Shown here piece by piece: positions 19,450 to 27,236 of a stretch of DNA of 64,000 nt (positions are counted from its first letter, which is position 1; each line of letters begins with the position of its first letter). Source of the DNA: Streptomyces venezuelae (GTDB taxonomy: Bacteria > Actinomycetota > Actinomycetes > Streptomycetales > Streptomycetaceae); NCBI RefSeq assembly GCF_008642315.1, contig NZ_CP029192.1:186001-250000 (forward strand). Reading direction: 5' to 3'. Made by a program: the position numbers and the translations under genes. The notes beneath the pieces were generated by a model. It saw only the letters and a program-made list of their open reading frames with translations. It searched no databases and had not been told where the DNA came from.

Positions 19450-19516
19450 GTGCACCGTACACTAGATATGCACAATGCATACCGCATGCTGCATGCACAC
19501 GATGTGCAACATGCAT
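19450..19516. promoter_or_regulatory. Cluster of TGCA palindromes, predicted MarR operators
   Basis: In 67 nt there are several overlapping palindromes: ATGCA-CAA-TGCAT (19468-19480), GCATGC-T-GCATGC (19484-19496) and TGCACA-CGA-TGTGCA (19494-19508), plus further TGCA cores. The density is far above background and lies exactly between divergent marR and exporter genes. Multiple cooperative repressor sites are expected. Confidence 0.6.
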
Positions 19517-19540
19517 ACAATCCGTGATATATCTGCTCGC

Positions 19541-19987
19541 ATGGACAAGCCGCTGGACCAGATCGAGTTCGAGACGATGCTCCTCGGCCGCCACATGAGC
19601 CTGCTCACGTCGCGGGGCGGCGGGCGGCTCGACCGCAGCGCCTACATCATCCTCAGCCGGATCCGCGTCGAAGGCCCCATGTCCATCGGGCAGTTGAGGG
19701 ACGCGTTCGGTCTCGACACGTCCACGCTGAACCGGCAGACCGCCGCGATGCTCCGCGCCGGCGTCGTCGAACGCATCCCCGACCCCGACGGCGGCATCGC
19801 CCGCAAGTTCGCCATCACCGAGGAGGGCGAGCGCCGTCTGGACGACGACAGGACCGAGAACGTCACGGGCCTCGGCAAGGTCCTGGCCGACTGGTCCCCC
19901 GACGAGGCAGCGCAGCTCGCGGCCTGCCTCGCCCGCCTCAACCGCGACATCGAACGGCTCGACGGGCGCCCTTGGCCGCGTGACTGA
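19541..19987 (+). CDS. MarR-family transcriptional regulator
   Basis: 148 residues from MDKPLDQIEF. The upstream ATG at 19475 would add a Cys/His/Met-rich stretch that is just the translated operator repeats. The winged-helix core is visible: ILSRIRVEGPMSIGQLRDAF, then LDTSTLNRQTAAMLRAGVVE (recognition helix) and the wing DPDGGIARKFAITEEGERRL. It is divergent from the MFS exporter and probably represses both promoters through the TGCA cluster, with release by an exported compound. Stops 11 nt before the end of the convergent TetR gene. Confidence 0.92.
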   Translation: MDKPLDQIEFETMLLGRHMSLLTSRGGGRLDRSAYIILSRIRVEGPMSIGQLRDAFGLDTSTLNRQTAAMLRAGVVERIPDPDGGIARKFAITEEGERRLDDDRTENVTGLGKVLADWSPDEAAQLAACLARLNRDIERLDGRPWPRD

Positions 19988-19998
19988 GCGGCTGACCG

Positions 19999-20583
19999 TC
20001 AGCGGTGACGGGCGATCAGCATGCGCGCCATCTCCTTGGACCGCAGCGCCGCGTCCCGGTCGCCCTCAGCCGCCGAGATGATCGACCCCTTCATCAGGAT
20101 GTGCCAGGACCGGGCGAACCCGTCGGCGTCGCGCAGCCCCGCTTCCTCGGCCATGCCGCGCACGAGGGAGCGGATGTTCTCCAGGTACTCGATGCACGCC
20201 CGCCCCAACGGATGCTTCCAGCCCATCTCCAGCAGTACGTTGATGAACGTACAGGCGTCGAAGTCGTCGGCCCGGAACCACTCGTCGAAGACGTCGAAAA
20301 TGGCCAGGAGCCTGTCTTCCGGGGTGCTGCCCCGGCTGCGGGCGCCCGCGACGACCCGACCCAGGGTCCACTGCCGCTCCCTGCGGGCGAGGAAGGCGAG
20401 GACGAGCTGGTCCTTCGAGGGAAAATGCCGGTAGAGCGTCGCTTTGGCGACTCCGGAACGCGCGACGACTTCCTCGATGCCGACATCGCGGATGCCGCGC
20501 TGCGAGAAGAGCTCGTACGCGGTCCTCAGTATCCGCTCCCGGGGCTTCAACCGGTTCGTCGAGAGCGGCGATTGACTGCCCAT
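19999..20583 (-). CDS. TetR-family transcriptional regulator
   Basis: 194 residues from ATG 20583. N-terminal HTH: RERILRTAYELFSQRGIRDV, then GIEEVVARSGVAKATLYRHF followed by PSKDQLVLAFL. The C-terminal ligand domain is typical of proteins of this size, with FDEWFRADDFDACTFINVLL and LMKGSIISAAEGD. It diverges from the damaged ABC exporter gene across about 300 nt that contains a consensus-like palindrome AGACCGGTCT, so it probably controlled that exporter. With the exporter destroyed its remaining target may only be itself. Confidence 0.92.
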   Translation of the reverse strand: MGSQSPLSTNRLKPRERILRTAYELFSQRGIRDVGIEEVVARSGVAKATLYRHFPSKDQLVLAFLARRERQWTLGRVVAGARSRGSTPEDRLLAIFDVFDEWFRADDFDACTFINVLLEMGWKHPLGRACIEYLENIRSLVRGMAEEAGLRDADGFARSWHILMKGSIISAAEGDRDAALRSKEMARMLIARHR

Positions 20584-20645
20584 CACCGACCAGAATAGTC
20601 CTGGACACGGGCGCCGCCCGCTGCCATGGTCGAGACAGAGACGCA

Positions 20646-20667
20646 CAAGACAGACCGGTCTTTCTGG
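20646..20667. promoter_or_regulatory. Predicted TetR operator
   Basis: A perfect 10-bp palindrome AGACCGGTCT (20652-20661) with partly symmetric flanks lies 63 nt upstream of the tetR start, between it and the divergent transporter remnant. Form and position fit a TetR autoregulatory site. Confidence 0.5.
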
Positions 20668-20801
20668 TCCCGAGCCGATCACGGCTTTCCGCTCCCAGCA
20701 CCACAGGCCCCCAGCACCACCACAGGTCCCGGTGTGCTCACCAACCGGCAGGGCAGCCGACGCGGGAGATCCCGGCCACCTGCCCGCCACCGGGGACCGC
20801 C

Positions 20802-20868
20802 CCGACGGGTGGGGCCGCACACTCCCTGGCGCGCCCCTCCCGCCAGGCGGAGCCGCCCCACCCGTCGG
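20802..20868 (+). repeat. Nested inverted repeats upstream of the ABC gene
   Basis: Outer perfect 14-bp arms CCGACGGGTGGGGC (20802-20815) and GCCCCACCCGTCGG (20855-20868) enclose an inner perfect 7-bp hairpin CCTGGCG / CGCCAGG (20825-20831 and 20841-20847). As RNA this is a long, very stable cruciform just before the transporter reading frame. It could be a terminator, attenuator or relic of a mobile repeat. Apart from this and the TetR site I see no gene between 20584 and 20882. Confidence 0.65.
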
Positions 20869-20882
20869 CGCCGGCTGCAACC

Positions 20883-21719
20883 GACGCACACACGACCGCA
20901 CTTGCCATCACCGCACGCGGATTGCGCAAGGCCTACGGCGACAGGACCGTCCTGGACGGTGTCGATCTCGCCGTGCCGGACGGGACCGTCTTCGCCCTGC
21001 TCGGGCCGAACGGGGCCGGGAAGACCACCGCCGTCAAGATCCTCTCCACCCTCGTCTCCCCCGGGCCGGGCTCCGGCGCGGTTCGCGTCGGCGGATTCGA
21101 CCTCGTCGGCGAACCGCAGGCGGTCCGCGCCGCGATCGGTGTCACCGGGCAGTTCAGTGCGATCGACGGTCTGCTCACCGGGGAGGAGAACATGCGGCTC
21201 ATGGCGGATCTGCGGCACCTGACCCACCGCGAGGGCCGTCGCGTCGCCGCGGAACTGCTGGAGCGGTTCGACCTCGTGGAGGCGGCCGGAAAGCCCGCCG
21301 GCGGCTACTCCGGCGGCATGCGGCGGCGGCTCGACATCGCCATGACACTGGTCGGCGGACCACGGATCATCTTCCTCGACGAACCGACCACCCGCCTGGA
21401 CCCACGCTCGCGGCACACCATGTGGGGCGTGGTCCGTGAGCTGGTCGCCGACGGCGTCACCGTCTTCCTCACCACGCAGTATCTGGAGGAGGCCGATCAG
21501 CTCGCCGACCGCATCGCCGTCCTCCACGACGGGAAGATCGCCGCGGCGGGGAGCGCCAACGAGTTGAAGAGGCTCGTGCCGGGCGGGCACGTACGGCTGC
21601 GGTTCGACGATCCAGGCGCGTTTCGGTCGGCCTCCGCCGCTCTGCGCGACTCGTCCACCATGTTGCGCCGCAACCTCCTGCACGTACGGCGCTATCCGTC
21701 CCTCACCCTGAACGTCCTG
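20883..21719 (+). pseudogene. DrrA/DrrB-type ABC exporter remnant, in-frame deletion fusion
   Basis: Residues match a drug-exporter ATPase: Walker A LLGPNGAGKTTAVKIL, Q-loop VTGQFSAID, signature YSGGMRRRLDIAM and Walker B RIIFLDEPTTRLDPRSR. The natural start seems lost: codons ACCGACGCACACACG before ITARGLRKAYGD are not preceded by ATG/GTG, leaving only an internal TTG at 20922. From about 21648 the frame switches abruptly to DSSTMLRRNLLHVRRYPSLT, which is the N-terminus of the DrrB permease, so the ATPase tail and intergenic region are deleted. At 21719/21720 the permease is cut and joined to a regulator in reverse orientation. Confidence 0.85.
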
Positions 21720-22666
21720 CGGCGGCCAACTCCACGGCGAGGGGAAGTCCGTCGAGGTGGCGGCAGAGTTCAGCCACCGCGTGCGGCGGCAGGTCCACGT
21801 CGGGGCGGGCCGCCCTGGCCCGCTGGGTGAAGAGTTCGGCCGCCATGTCGGGGCCGAGTTCCGGCAGGGCGTACAGCGCCTCCGACGTGAGGTCCAGCGG
21901 AGCGCGGCTGGTGGCGAGAACCCGCAGGTCCTTGGAGGCCGACACGAGGCCGCGTGCGAGGTCGGCCGCGCCCCGGACGACCTGTTCGCAGTTGTCGAGG
22001 ATGAGGAGGGCGGGGCCGGTGCCGAGCGCGGCGCGGACGGCGGCCACCGGGTCGGCCGGGGCGTGGCCGCCGACGCCACCGGGCCGTCGCTCACCCGCGC
22101 CGAGCGCGGCGGCCACCTCCGCGGCCACGTCGCTGTCCGTGGTGACGCCGGCGAGCGGCACGAAGTGCACGACGCGCTGTTCGGCGCGGTGGCCGACGGC
22201 GTGGGCGAGGCGGGTCTTGCCGAGGCCTCCGGGGCCGACGACGGTGACGGCACGCGCGGTGCGCAGCAGTCGCAGCACCGCGGTGATGTCCTCCTCCCTG
22301 CCCAGGAGTTGGTTCGGCTCGAGGAGCACTCCGTGACGGACGGCGGGCGTCCCGCCGCGCCGCAACTCCCGCTGTACGGCCTTGAGTCCGGTGCCGGGCT
22401 CCGTGCCGAGTTCGTCGCGCAGGCCGCGTCGGTACGTCTCGTAGCGCGCCAGTGCGGCGGACGGGCCCGCCGTCGCCGACTCGCCGCGCAGGAGTTCGGT
22501 GAGCACCTCCTCGTCGCGCGGGAGCCGGGCGGCAGCGGCGAGCGGTGCGGTGGCCTCCGCATGCCGTCCGAGGCGGGCGAGGGCGAGGAGGCCGCGGAGC
22601 CGGGGGGGCGGTGATCTCCTGGCCTCGGTGGGCGACTTGGGTGAGCAGGGTCAGGTCGACGGTCAC
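21703..22666 (-). pseudogene. AfsR/BTAD-type regulator remnant (deleted, frameshifted, truncated)
   Basis: The gene begins at a GTG overlapping the CGNR stop (22663-22666) with VTVDLTLLTQVAHRGQEITA, the start of a BTAD regulator. A seven-C run (22609-22615 as G on the + strand) shifts the frame by one; with six C it would continue as PRLRGLLAL. That then jumps to ARLGRHAEATAPLAAAARLP, so the winged helix and half of the BTAD are deleted. The remaining frame has the end of the BTAD (ALARYETYRRGLRDELG), a P-loop VVGPGGLGKTRLAH and LLILDNCEQV. It stops just after DGLPLAVELAA at the junction with the DrrB fragment, losing the C-terminal half of the family. Confidence 0.85.
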
Positions 22667-23250
22667 CCGGTGTCCTCCGCGAGCTGTCGGGCGCGGTGTC
22701 GGGCGACGTTCAGGCGGTTGCCGCAGAGGCCCGGCGTGCAGTAACGGCGGCGGCCGGCCTTGCTGGTGTCCACGAACATGCCGTCGCAGGTGGGTGAGGC
22801 GCAGTGCCGGACGCGGTCGCCGCTGAGCGTGTGCAGGACGCCGAGCAGGCCGGTGCCGATCAGTGCGGCGAGCTCGTCGGCGAGCGCGGCACCGGGCCCG
22901 GCGGTCGTGAACCAATGCCAGTGGCCGTCGGCGTCCCGCTCCAACACCGGTCGCGTGCCCGCGCGTTCGACGAGCGCGTTGGCGCCGACGGCGAGGGCGT
23001 CCTCGTCCGTGGACTCCAGCAGGGTGCGCACTTCGTGGCGGAGTGCGAGCACGTCCTCCAGATCCTCGGGGGACGGATCGCGGCCCGACGGCAGGGCCTC
23101 CGCAGACAGGTCGTGTCCGGCGAGGAACCGCCCCAGAGCCGCCGCGTCCACGAGGCTTTCACCCGTACTTCTTCGCACCAGGGCAGCGGTGTTGACCAGA
23201 TCGGTCGCCACACCGGCTCCGAGCGCGTAATCGGAAAAGGAGGACTTCAC
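22663..23250 (-). CDS. CGNR zinc-finger (ABATE) protein
   Basis: 195 residues. The C-terminal treble-clef finger is intact: CASPTCDGMFVD, then RRYCTPGLCGNR, i.e. Cys-x4-Cys...Cys-x4-Cys followed by the family GNR. The N-terminal ~120 residues form the ABATE domain (LVNTAALVRR, LRHEVRTLLEST). Members are presumed stress-linked DNA- or RNA-binding regulators. It is divergent from an alpha/beta hydrolase with symmetric GTAAT repeats between them. Its stop overlaps the start of the broken BTAD regulator by 4 nt. Confidence 0.9.
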   Translation of the reverse strand: MKSSFSDYALGAGVATDLVNTAALVRRSTGESLVDAAALGRFLAGHDLSAEALPSGRDPSPEDLEDVLALRHEVRTLLESTDEDALAVGANALVERAGTRPVLERDADGHWHWFTTAGPGAALADELAALIGTGLLGVLHTLSGDRVRHCASPTCDGMFVDTSKAGRRRYCTPGLCGNRLNVARHRARQLAEDTG

Positions 23251-23281
23251 GCCTTACTCCTACCGCCTCACCCCTGCTAGC

Positions 23282-23312
23282 GTAATCGGAGTAATCACAT
23301 TACACCGATTAC
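23282..23312. promoter_or_regulatory. Nested GTAAT palindromes between divergent genes
   Basis: Outer arms GTAATCGG (23282-23289) and CCGATTAC (23305-23312) enclose an inner palindrome GTAAT-CAC-ATTAC (23291-23303). Four GTAAT half-sites in 31 nt, in an unusually AT-rich patch, between the CGNR gene and the hydrolase. A probable operator, plausibly for the CGNR protein, overlapping both promoters. Confidence 0.65.
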
Positions 23313-23326
23313 CCCAGGGGGGTCGC

Positions 23327-24181
23327 GTGAGCACGTCCACCGAGTCCGCGCCGTGGCAGCTCCGTCAGCGGATCCAGGTCACGGGAGGCGAGGTCGCGGC
23401 CGACGTCTTCGGCGACGGCCCGCCGCTCGTCCTGGTCCACGGCACGCCGGCCTCCTCCTACCTCTGGCGAGACGCCGTGCCCGAACTCGCCCGCCACCAC
23501 ACCGTGCACGTATGGGACCTGCTCGGGTTCGGCGCGTCCCGTGTCGCGTCCGGCGTCCGGCCCTCCATCGCCCAGCAGGCCCGTACGCTCGCGGATTTGG
23601 TCGCGCACTGGGGGCTGACGGCGCCGCACCTCGTGGGGCACGACATCGGCGGCGGGGTCGTGATGCGCGCCCATCTGGTCGAACGGGTTCCGTCCACCGG
23701 ACTCGCGCTGCTCGACGCGGCCGTCATCGGCCCGTGGAACACGCCGTTCACCGAGCACCAGCAGCGGTACGCCGAGGCGTACCGCTCGATGCCGCCGCAC
23801 GTGTTCGCCGACATCGTCGAGGGCCGGCTGCGGACCGCGACACACCGTCCGATGCCCGAGGCCGACGCAGCGGCGTATCTCGCGCCCTGGAGCGGGGCCG
23901 AGGGGCGGCAGCGGTGGATGGATCAGGTCTGCGCCGTCACCTTCGAGGACACGCGGGAGGTCGTCGACCGTCTGGAGCACGTGACCGCGCCGACCCTCGT
24001 GCTGTGGGGACAGGAGGACCAGTGGCTCACGCCCGCCGCGGGCGAGCGGCTGGCGGCGGCCATTCCCGGCGCCCGCTTCGACACCGTCGCGGGCGCGGGT
24101 CACTTCATCGCGGAGGACCGTCCCCTCGAGACGGCTGAGGCCCTGGTGGGCTTCTTCGGCCGCCACCGACTTCCTTCTTGA
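23327..24181 (+). CDS. Alpha/beta-fold hydrolase with Asp nucleophile (dehalogenase/epoxide-hydrolase type)
   Basis: 284 residues from GTG preceded by AGGGGGG. Oxyanion region LVHGTPASSYLWRD (37-50). The nucleophile elbow LVGHDIGGGV places Asp106 where Ser sits in esterases, as in haloalkane dehalogenases, fluoroacetate dehalogenases and epoxide hydrolases. Acid Asp231 (GQEDQWLT) and base His259 (GAGHFIAED) complete the triad. The Trp usually following the nucleophile Asp in classic haloalkane dehalogenases is Ile, so the substrate class is uncertain. Divergent from the CGNR gene through a palindromic region, suggesting joint control. The 3' end overlaps the SRPBCC gene by 77 nt. Confidence 0.88.
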   Translation: MSTSTESAPWQLRQRIQVTGGEVAADVFGDGPPLVLVHGTPASSYLWRDAVPELARHHTVHVWDLLGFGASRVASGVRPSIAQQARTLADLVAHWGLTAPHLVGHDIGGGVVMRAHLVERVPSTGLALLDAAVIGPWNTPFTEHQQRYAEAYRSMPPHVFADIVEGRLRTATHRPMPEADAAAYLAPWSGAEGRQRWMDQVCAVTFEDTREVVDRLEHVTAPTLVLWGQEDQWLTPAAGERLAAAIPGARFDTVAGAGHFIAEDRPLETAEALVGFFGRHRLPS

Positions 24182-24683
24182 GGTTGCGCAGGGTCCGGTC
24201 GATGTTGCCCACCTGAAAGGCGGCGAAGGTCTGGCCCCGCGTGGCGATCCGGTCGAAGGCGTTCGCCACGAAGTCCGGCCAGGAGCGCCGGTCGTCCGTC
24301 CAGGTCTCGGTCACCCGCGTCACCGTCCCCTCTCCACCGGCCTCCGCCGCCACTTCCACCTCTTCGAAGCGGTACTCCCAGGTGGCGATGGGTGCGCTCA
24401 GCCGCGGGCGCTTCAGGCCGATCGCGTGCACCCGGAAGGCGAAGCGGCTGCCCGGGTCCGCCGCGGTCACCGTGCAGCGGGTGGTCCAGCGGAACGCTCC
24501 GCGCTTGTTGTGCCCGAGGAAGACCAGGCCCTTCTCTGCCGGTTCGTCCGGGCCCGGCACAGTCGCGCCGAGGTTCTCCGGGCTCCAGCGGCCCATCTGT
24601 GTGGGCCTGCTGACCTGCGCGTACACCTCCGACGGGGACGCCTGGACCAGAATGCTGCGGGACACGGTGAACGTGCGGGCCAT
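24105..24683 (-). CDS. SRPBCC (START-like) family protein
   Basis: 192 residues, ATG with CGGAG 7 nt upstream. The fold pattern is clear: FTVSRSILVQASPSEVYAQV at the start, SRPTQMGRWSPENLG, then long beta strands (GSRFAFRVHAIG, TWEYRFEE, VTRVTETWTD) and the C-terminal helix AAFQVGNIDRTLRNLK. Such proteins bind hydrophobic ligands or act as polyketide cyclase-like enzymes; many are stress proteins. The last ~25 residues, which overlap the convergent hydrolase, are low-complexity (Gly/Arg/Pro) and may be non-essential. Confidence 0.85.
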   Translation of the reverse strand: MARTFTVSRSILVQASPSEVYAQVSRPTQMGRWSPENLGATVPGPDEPAEKGLVFLGHNKRGAFRWTTRCTVTAADPGSRFAFRVHAIGLKRPRLSAPIATWEYRFEEVEVAAEAGGEGTVTRVTETWTDDRRSWPDFVANAFDRIATRGQTFAAFQVGNIDRTLRNLKKEVGGGRRSPPGPQPSRGDGPPR

Positions 24684-24712
24684 GGGAATGCTCCGTTCCT
24701 CGGCCCCCGACC

Positions 24713-25942
24713 TTACCCGCCAGTAGGTCCAACCGGAAGCGCCCGATCATCGCGGGACCCCAGCGGCGGATGCGCCGGTGCGGCCCGCTCCCTCGTCAGC
24801 GCCTTGGTGATCTTCCGGGCCAGGAGCGGGTCGGCCGGAAGGGTGTGCGCGGCGAACCAGCGGGCGGCCGACGGGTCGGGGGACGGCTCGACGAACTCGG
24901 CGCCCGCGTAGTCGTCGAGCGGGGGATCGTAGATGTATCCGGTCACCACCCCGTGCCGCACCAGACGGTCCACCAGCCGGTCCCGGTCCTGCACCAGGAG
25001 CGGTACGCGGAAAAGCGGCGGCGGACCGTCGTCCGCGGGCCGACCCTGGAGCGCCCGGGTCGCCCAGCCGGTACCCGCCAGGAGCGACAAGCCCGCCCTG
25101 CGCCGAGCGAGGTCGGCGTCGAGCCGGGCGGTGCGCAGCCGCAACTGCCCACGAACCAGAGCCCCGTGGCGGGACCGGTAGCCGTGCAGGTCGACGCGGA
25201 CCCACGGATCGTAGGCGGCGAGGCTCGGCGCCGCGGCCGCGCAGCGCGTGAGACGGGGCCCGTGCAGGTCCATGCGGAACGTGTCGCGCTCCAGCAACCC
25301 GAAGCGTTGCAGCGTGCGCCATACGGGACGCACCACGTGCAGGCCCCGCACGGCCGAACGGGCCAGGGGCCGCAGGGTGGTGGACAGGTCGGCGCGGAGG
25401 CTGCGCGGCAGCAGGAGTTCGTCGCGGAGCCGCTCCAGTGTGCGGCAGGTGGCATCGTCCTCGACGGCGAGGAAGCCGCCGGCCATCGCCGCCACATGCT
25501 TGGAGAGGCTGAACGCCGCCGCCGTCCCGAACGTCCCGATCGGCTGCCCGTCCACGCGCGTCCCGATCGCGTGGGCGGCGTCCTCGAACAGGGGTATGCC
25601 CAACTGGTCGCAGCGACGGCGCAGCTCGACGACGCGGTCCGGGATTCCGTACAGGTTCGTGGTGAGGACGGCGTCCACGTTCCGCCAGGTCTGTTCCGGC
25701 ACGGCCGCCGGGTCGATGTTGCCGTCCCAGACGGAGACAGGGGCCTGCACCGGGCGCAGTCCCGCCGCGAGGACCACGAAGAGGATCACGTCGTCGTTCA
25801 CCGGCGACATCAGGACGCGCGCGCCTGGCCTGCACCAGTGCCGCAGCGCCAGGTAGAGCGCGAGCCGCGCCGAGGGCGTGTAGACGCAGGGACGTCCGAG
25901 CCGTCGCGCCATCGTCGTGGCGAGCCCCGTTCCGTACGGCAT
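24713..25942 (-). CDS. DegT/DnrJ/EryC1-type PLP aminotransferase-like protein
   Basis: 409 residues from ATG preceded by GAGGTGAGG. Fold-type I PLP signatures are present: the DAAH motif (Asp121, LFEDAAHAIG) and the Lys148 Schiff-base lysine in FSLSKHVAAM, followed by AGGF. These enzymes aminate keto-sugars or act as dehydratases in surface polysaccharide and antibiotic pathways. The C-terminal half is more divergent and Arg-rich. It lies directly downstream of a FemAB-like gene (64-nt gap, same strand). The two may modify a cell-surface glycopolymer; that link is inference. Confidence 0.82.
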   Translation of the reverse strand: MPYGTGLATTMARRLGRPCVYTPSARLALYLALRHWCRPGARVLMSPVNDDVILFVVLAAGLRPVQAPVSVWDGNIDPAAVPEQTWRNVDAVLTTNLYGIPDRVVELRRRCDQLGIPLFEDAAHAIGTRVDGQPIGTFGTAAAFSLSKHVAAMAGGFLAVEDDATCRTLERLRDELLLPRSLRADLSTTLRPLARSAVRGLHVVRPVWRTLQRFGLLERDTFRMDLHGPRLTRCAAAAPSLAAYDPWVRVDLHGYRSRHGALVRGQLRLRTARLDADLARRRAGLSLLAGTGWATRALQGRPADDGPPPLFRVPLLVQDRDRLVDRLVRHGVVTGYIYDPPLDDYAGAEFVEPSPDPSAARWFAAHTLPADPLLARKITKALTRERAAPAHPPLGSRDDRALPVGPTGG

Positions 25943-26006
25943 CCTCACCTCTTCCGTCCCGCTCCTGAACGAACCCCTGCCGTACCGCCACCCGTCCGAG
26001 CGGCTC

Positions 26007-27104
26007 TCAGTACCCGCCACCCGGCCGCGACGTGCGCATCGAGCCGACGGTCTTCAGGAGCCGGTCGGCCGGTTCTCTGAGCCGAGGGTGGGCCAGAACC
26101 GTGTTGCGCAGGCCCCGCACCGGTCTGCGCCACAGCCGGTGGGCGGTCGCCACCGGATGGGGGCGGGTCGCGAACCCTTCCCCGACGCGCAGTTCACGGG
26201 TCTTGAGCCAGTCCTTGTACTCCTTGTCGCCCCGGCCCATGTCCATGATCCGCACCCCGCCGCGGCCCGCCGCCTCCGCCATCCGCAGATGCATGATGAG
26301 GCCCGGCGAGTAGTAGCCGAGCTCGGGGTCGTACGCGGTGAACCAGGCGGCGGACACGGTGCGCGACGTCGGCCCGAAGTGCGCGGCGACCGGCCGGTCA
26401 CCGGCGTACACCACGGACAGCACGCCGGTGAAGTGGTCCTCGCGGACTTGGAAGAGGTCGTGCACCAAGTCGACTATCCAAGGCCGCGCGAAGCGGTCCA
26501 TGCGGCCCGTCCTGCGGTACTGGGCGGACTTCCAGCGCATGAGGGTGCGCAACATCTCCGGATCGCGCTCGTCGTGGACGAACCGCATCTCGCCGACGTC
26601 GCGGCCGAGGCGGCGCTCCTTCTTCAGCGTCGTCTTGGCCAGACCCGGGTAGGCGCCGCGCAGCCACTCCGCATAGCTCTCCGCCTCGCCGACCTTCAGG
26701 TCGAGGACCGGGGAGGCGAAGGTGCCGGTGACGTACGCGCCGAATGGTTTCTGCTCCTCTACGAGGTGGTCGAACTCGAAGACGGAGAGCCCGCAGGCCC
26801 GCAGCAACTGGCGTGTGTTCCAGGTGACTCCGGGCCGGTGCACGAGGGCCTGGCAGTCGCTGAGGCCAAGTCCGATGGCCCGACCCACGCCGAAGGCGTT
26901 GCGCTCGAAGGGCAGGAAGCCGACGGCCCGCCCCTCCTCTCGCAGCACCGCCACGCGCGTCCCGCCCCGGTGTCTGGCGACACCCGTCGCGAACTCCGGT
27001 GCCAGGAAGGGGTTCGCGAACTGCGGCGACTCGTCCATCGCCCGGTGCCAGGCCCCGCGCAGCGACGCGCTCAGTCCGTCGAGCCGGTGGATCGTGATGT
27101 CCAT
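26007..27104 (-). CDS. FemAB/CelD-like GNAT acyltransferase
   Basis: 365 residues from MDITIHRLDG; a further 38 codons upstream are unlikely. Typical Acetyltransf_6 features: FANPFLAPEFATGVARHRGG early, LGRDVGEMRFVHDERDPEML mid, and the CoA-fold region DRPVAAHFGPTSRTVSAAW and YDPELGYYSPGLIMHLRMAE followed by MGRGDKEYKDWLKT. Family members add amino acids or acyl groups to cell-wall or polysaccharide precursors (FemABX, CelD/BcsL). Operon with the DegT-like gene. Confidence 0.82.
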   Translation of the reverse strand: MDITIHRLDGLSASLRGAWHRAMDESPQFANPFLAPEFATGVARHRGGTRVAVLREEGRAVGFLPFERNAFGVGRAIGLGLSDCQALVHRPGVTWNTRQLLRACGLSVFEFDHLVEEQKPFGAYVTGTFASPVLDLKVGEAESYAEWLRGAYPGLAKTTLKKERRLGRDVGEMRFVHDERDPEMLRTLMRWKSAQYRRTGRMDRFARPWIVDLVHDLFQVREDHFTGVLSVVYAGDRPVAAHFGPTSRTVSAAWFTAYDPELGYYSPGLIMHLRMAEAAGRGGVRIMDMGRGDKEYKDWLKTRELRVGEGFATRPHPVATAHRLWRRPVRGLRNTVLAHPRLREPADRLLKTVGSMRTSRPGGGY

Positions 27105-27236
27105 CTCAGGCCGACCGCCCTTCCGCGAGCTGACCGCTCCCCCGCCCCTGCCCTGCGAGGCTAAAAGGTCGCGAAAGCGTACGCATGTGTCAAGAGCGCC
27201 GACATCGCGTGGCCGCATCCCGCGCGACGGGGTTGT

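Noticed and set aside
19450..19516. CRISPR-like short repeats
   Set aside because: Repeats are 5-7 nt palindromes without spacers of constant length; an operator cluster fits.
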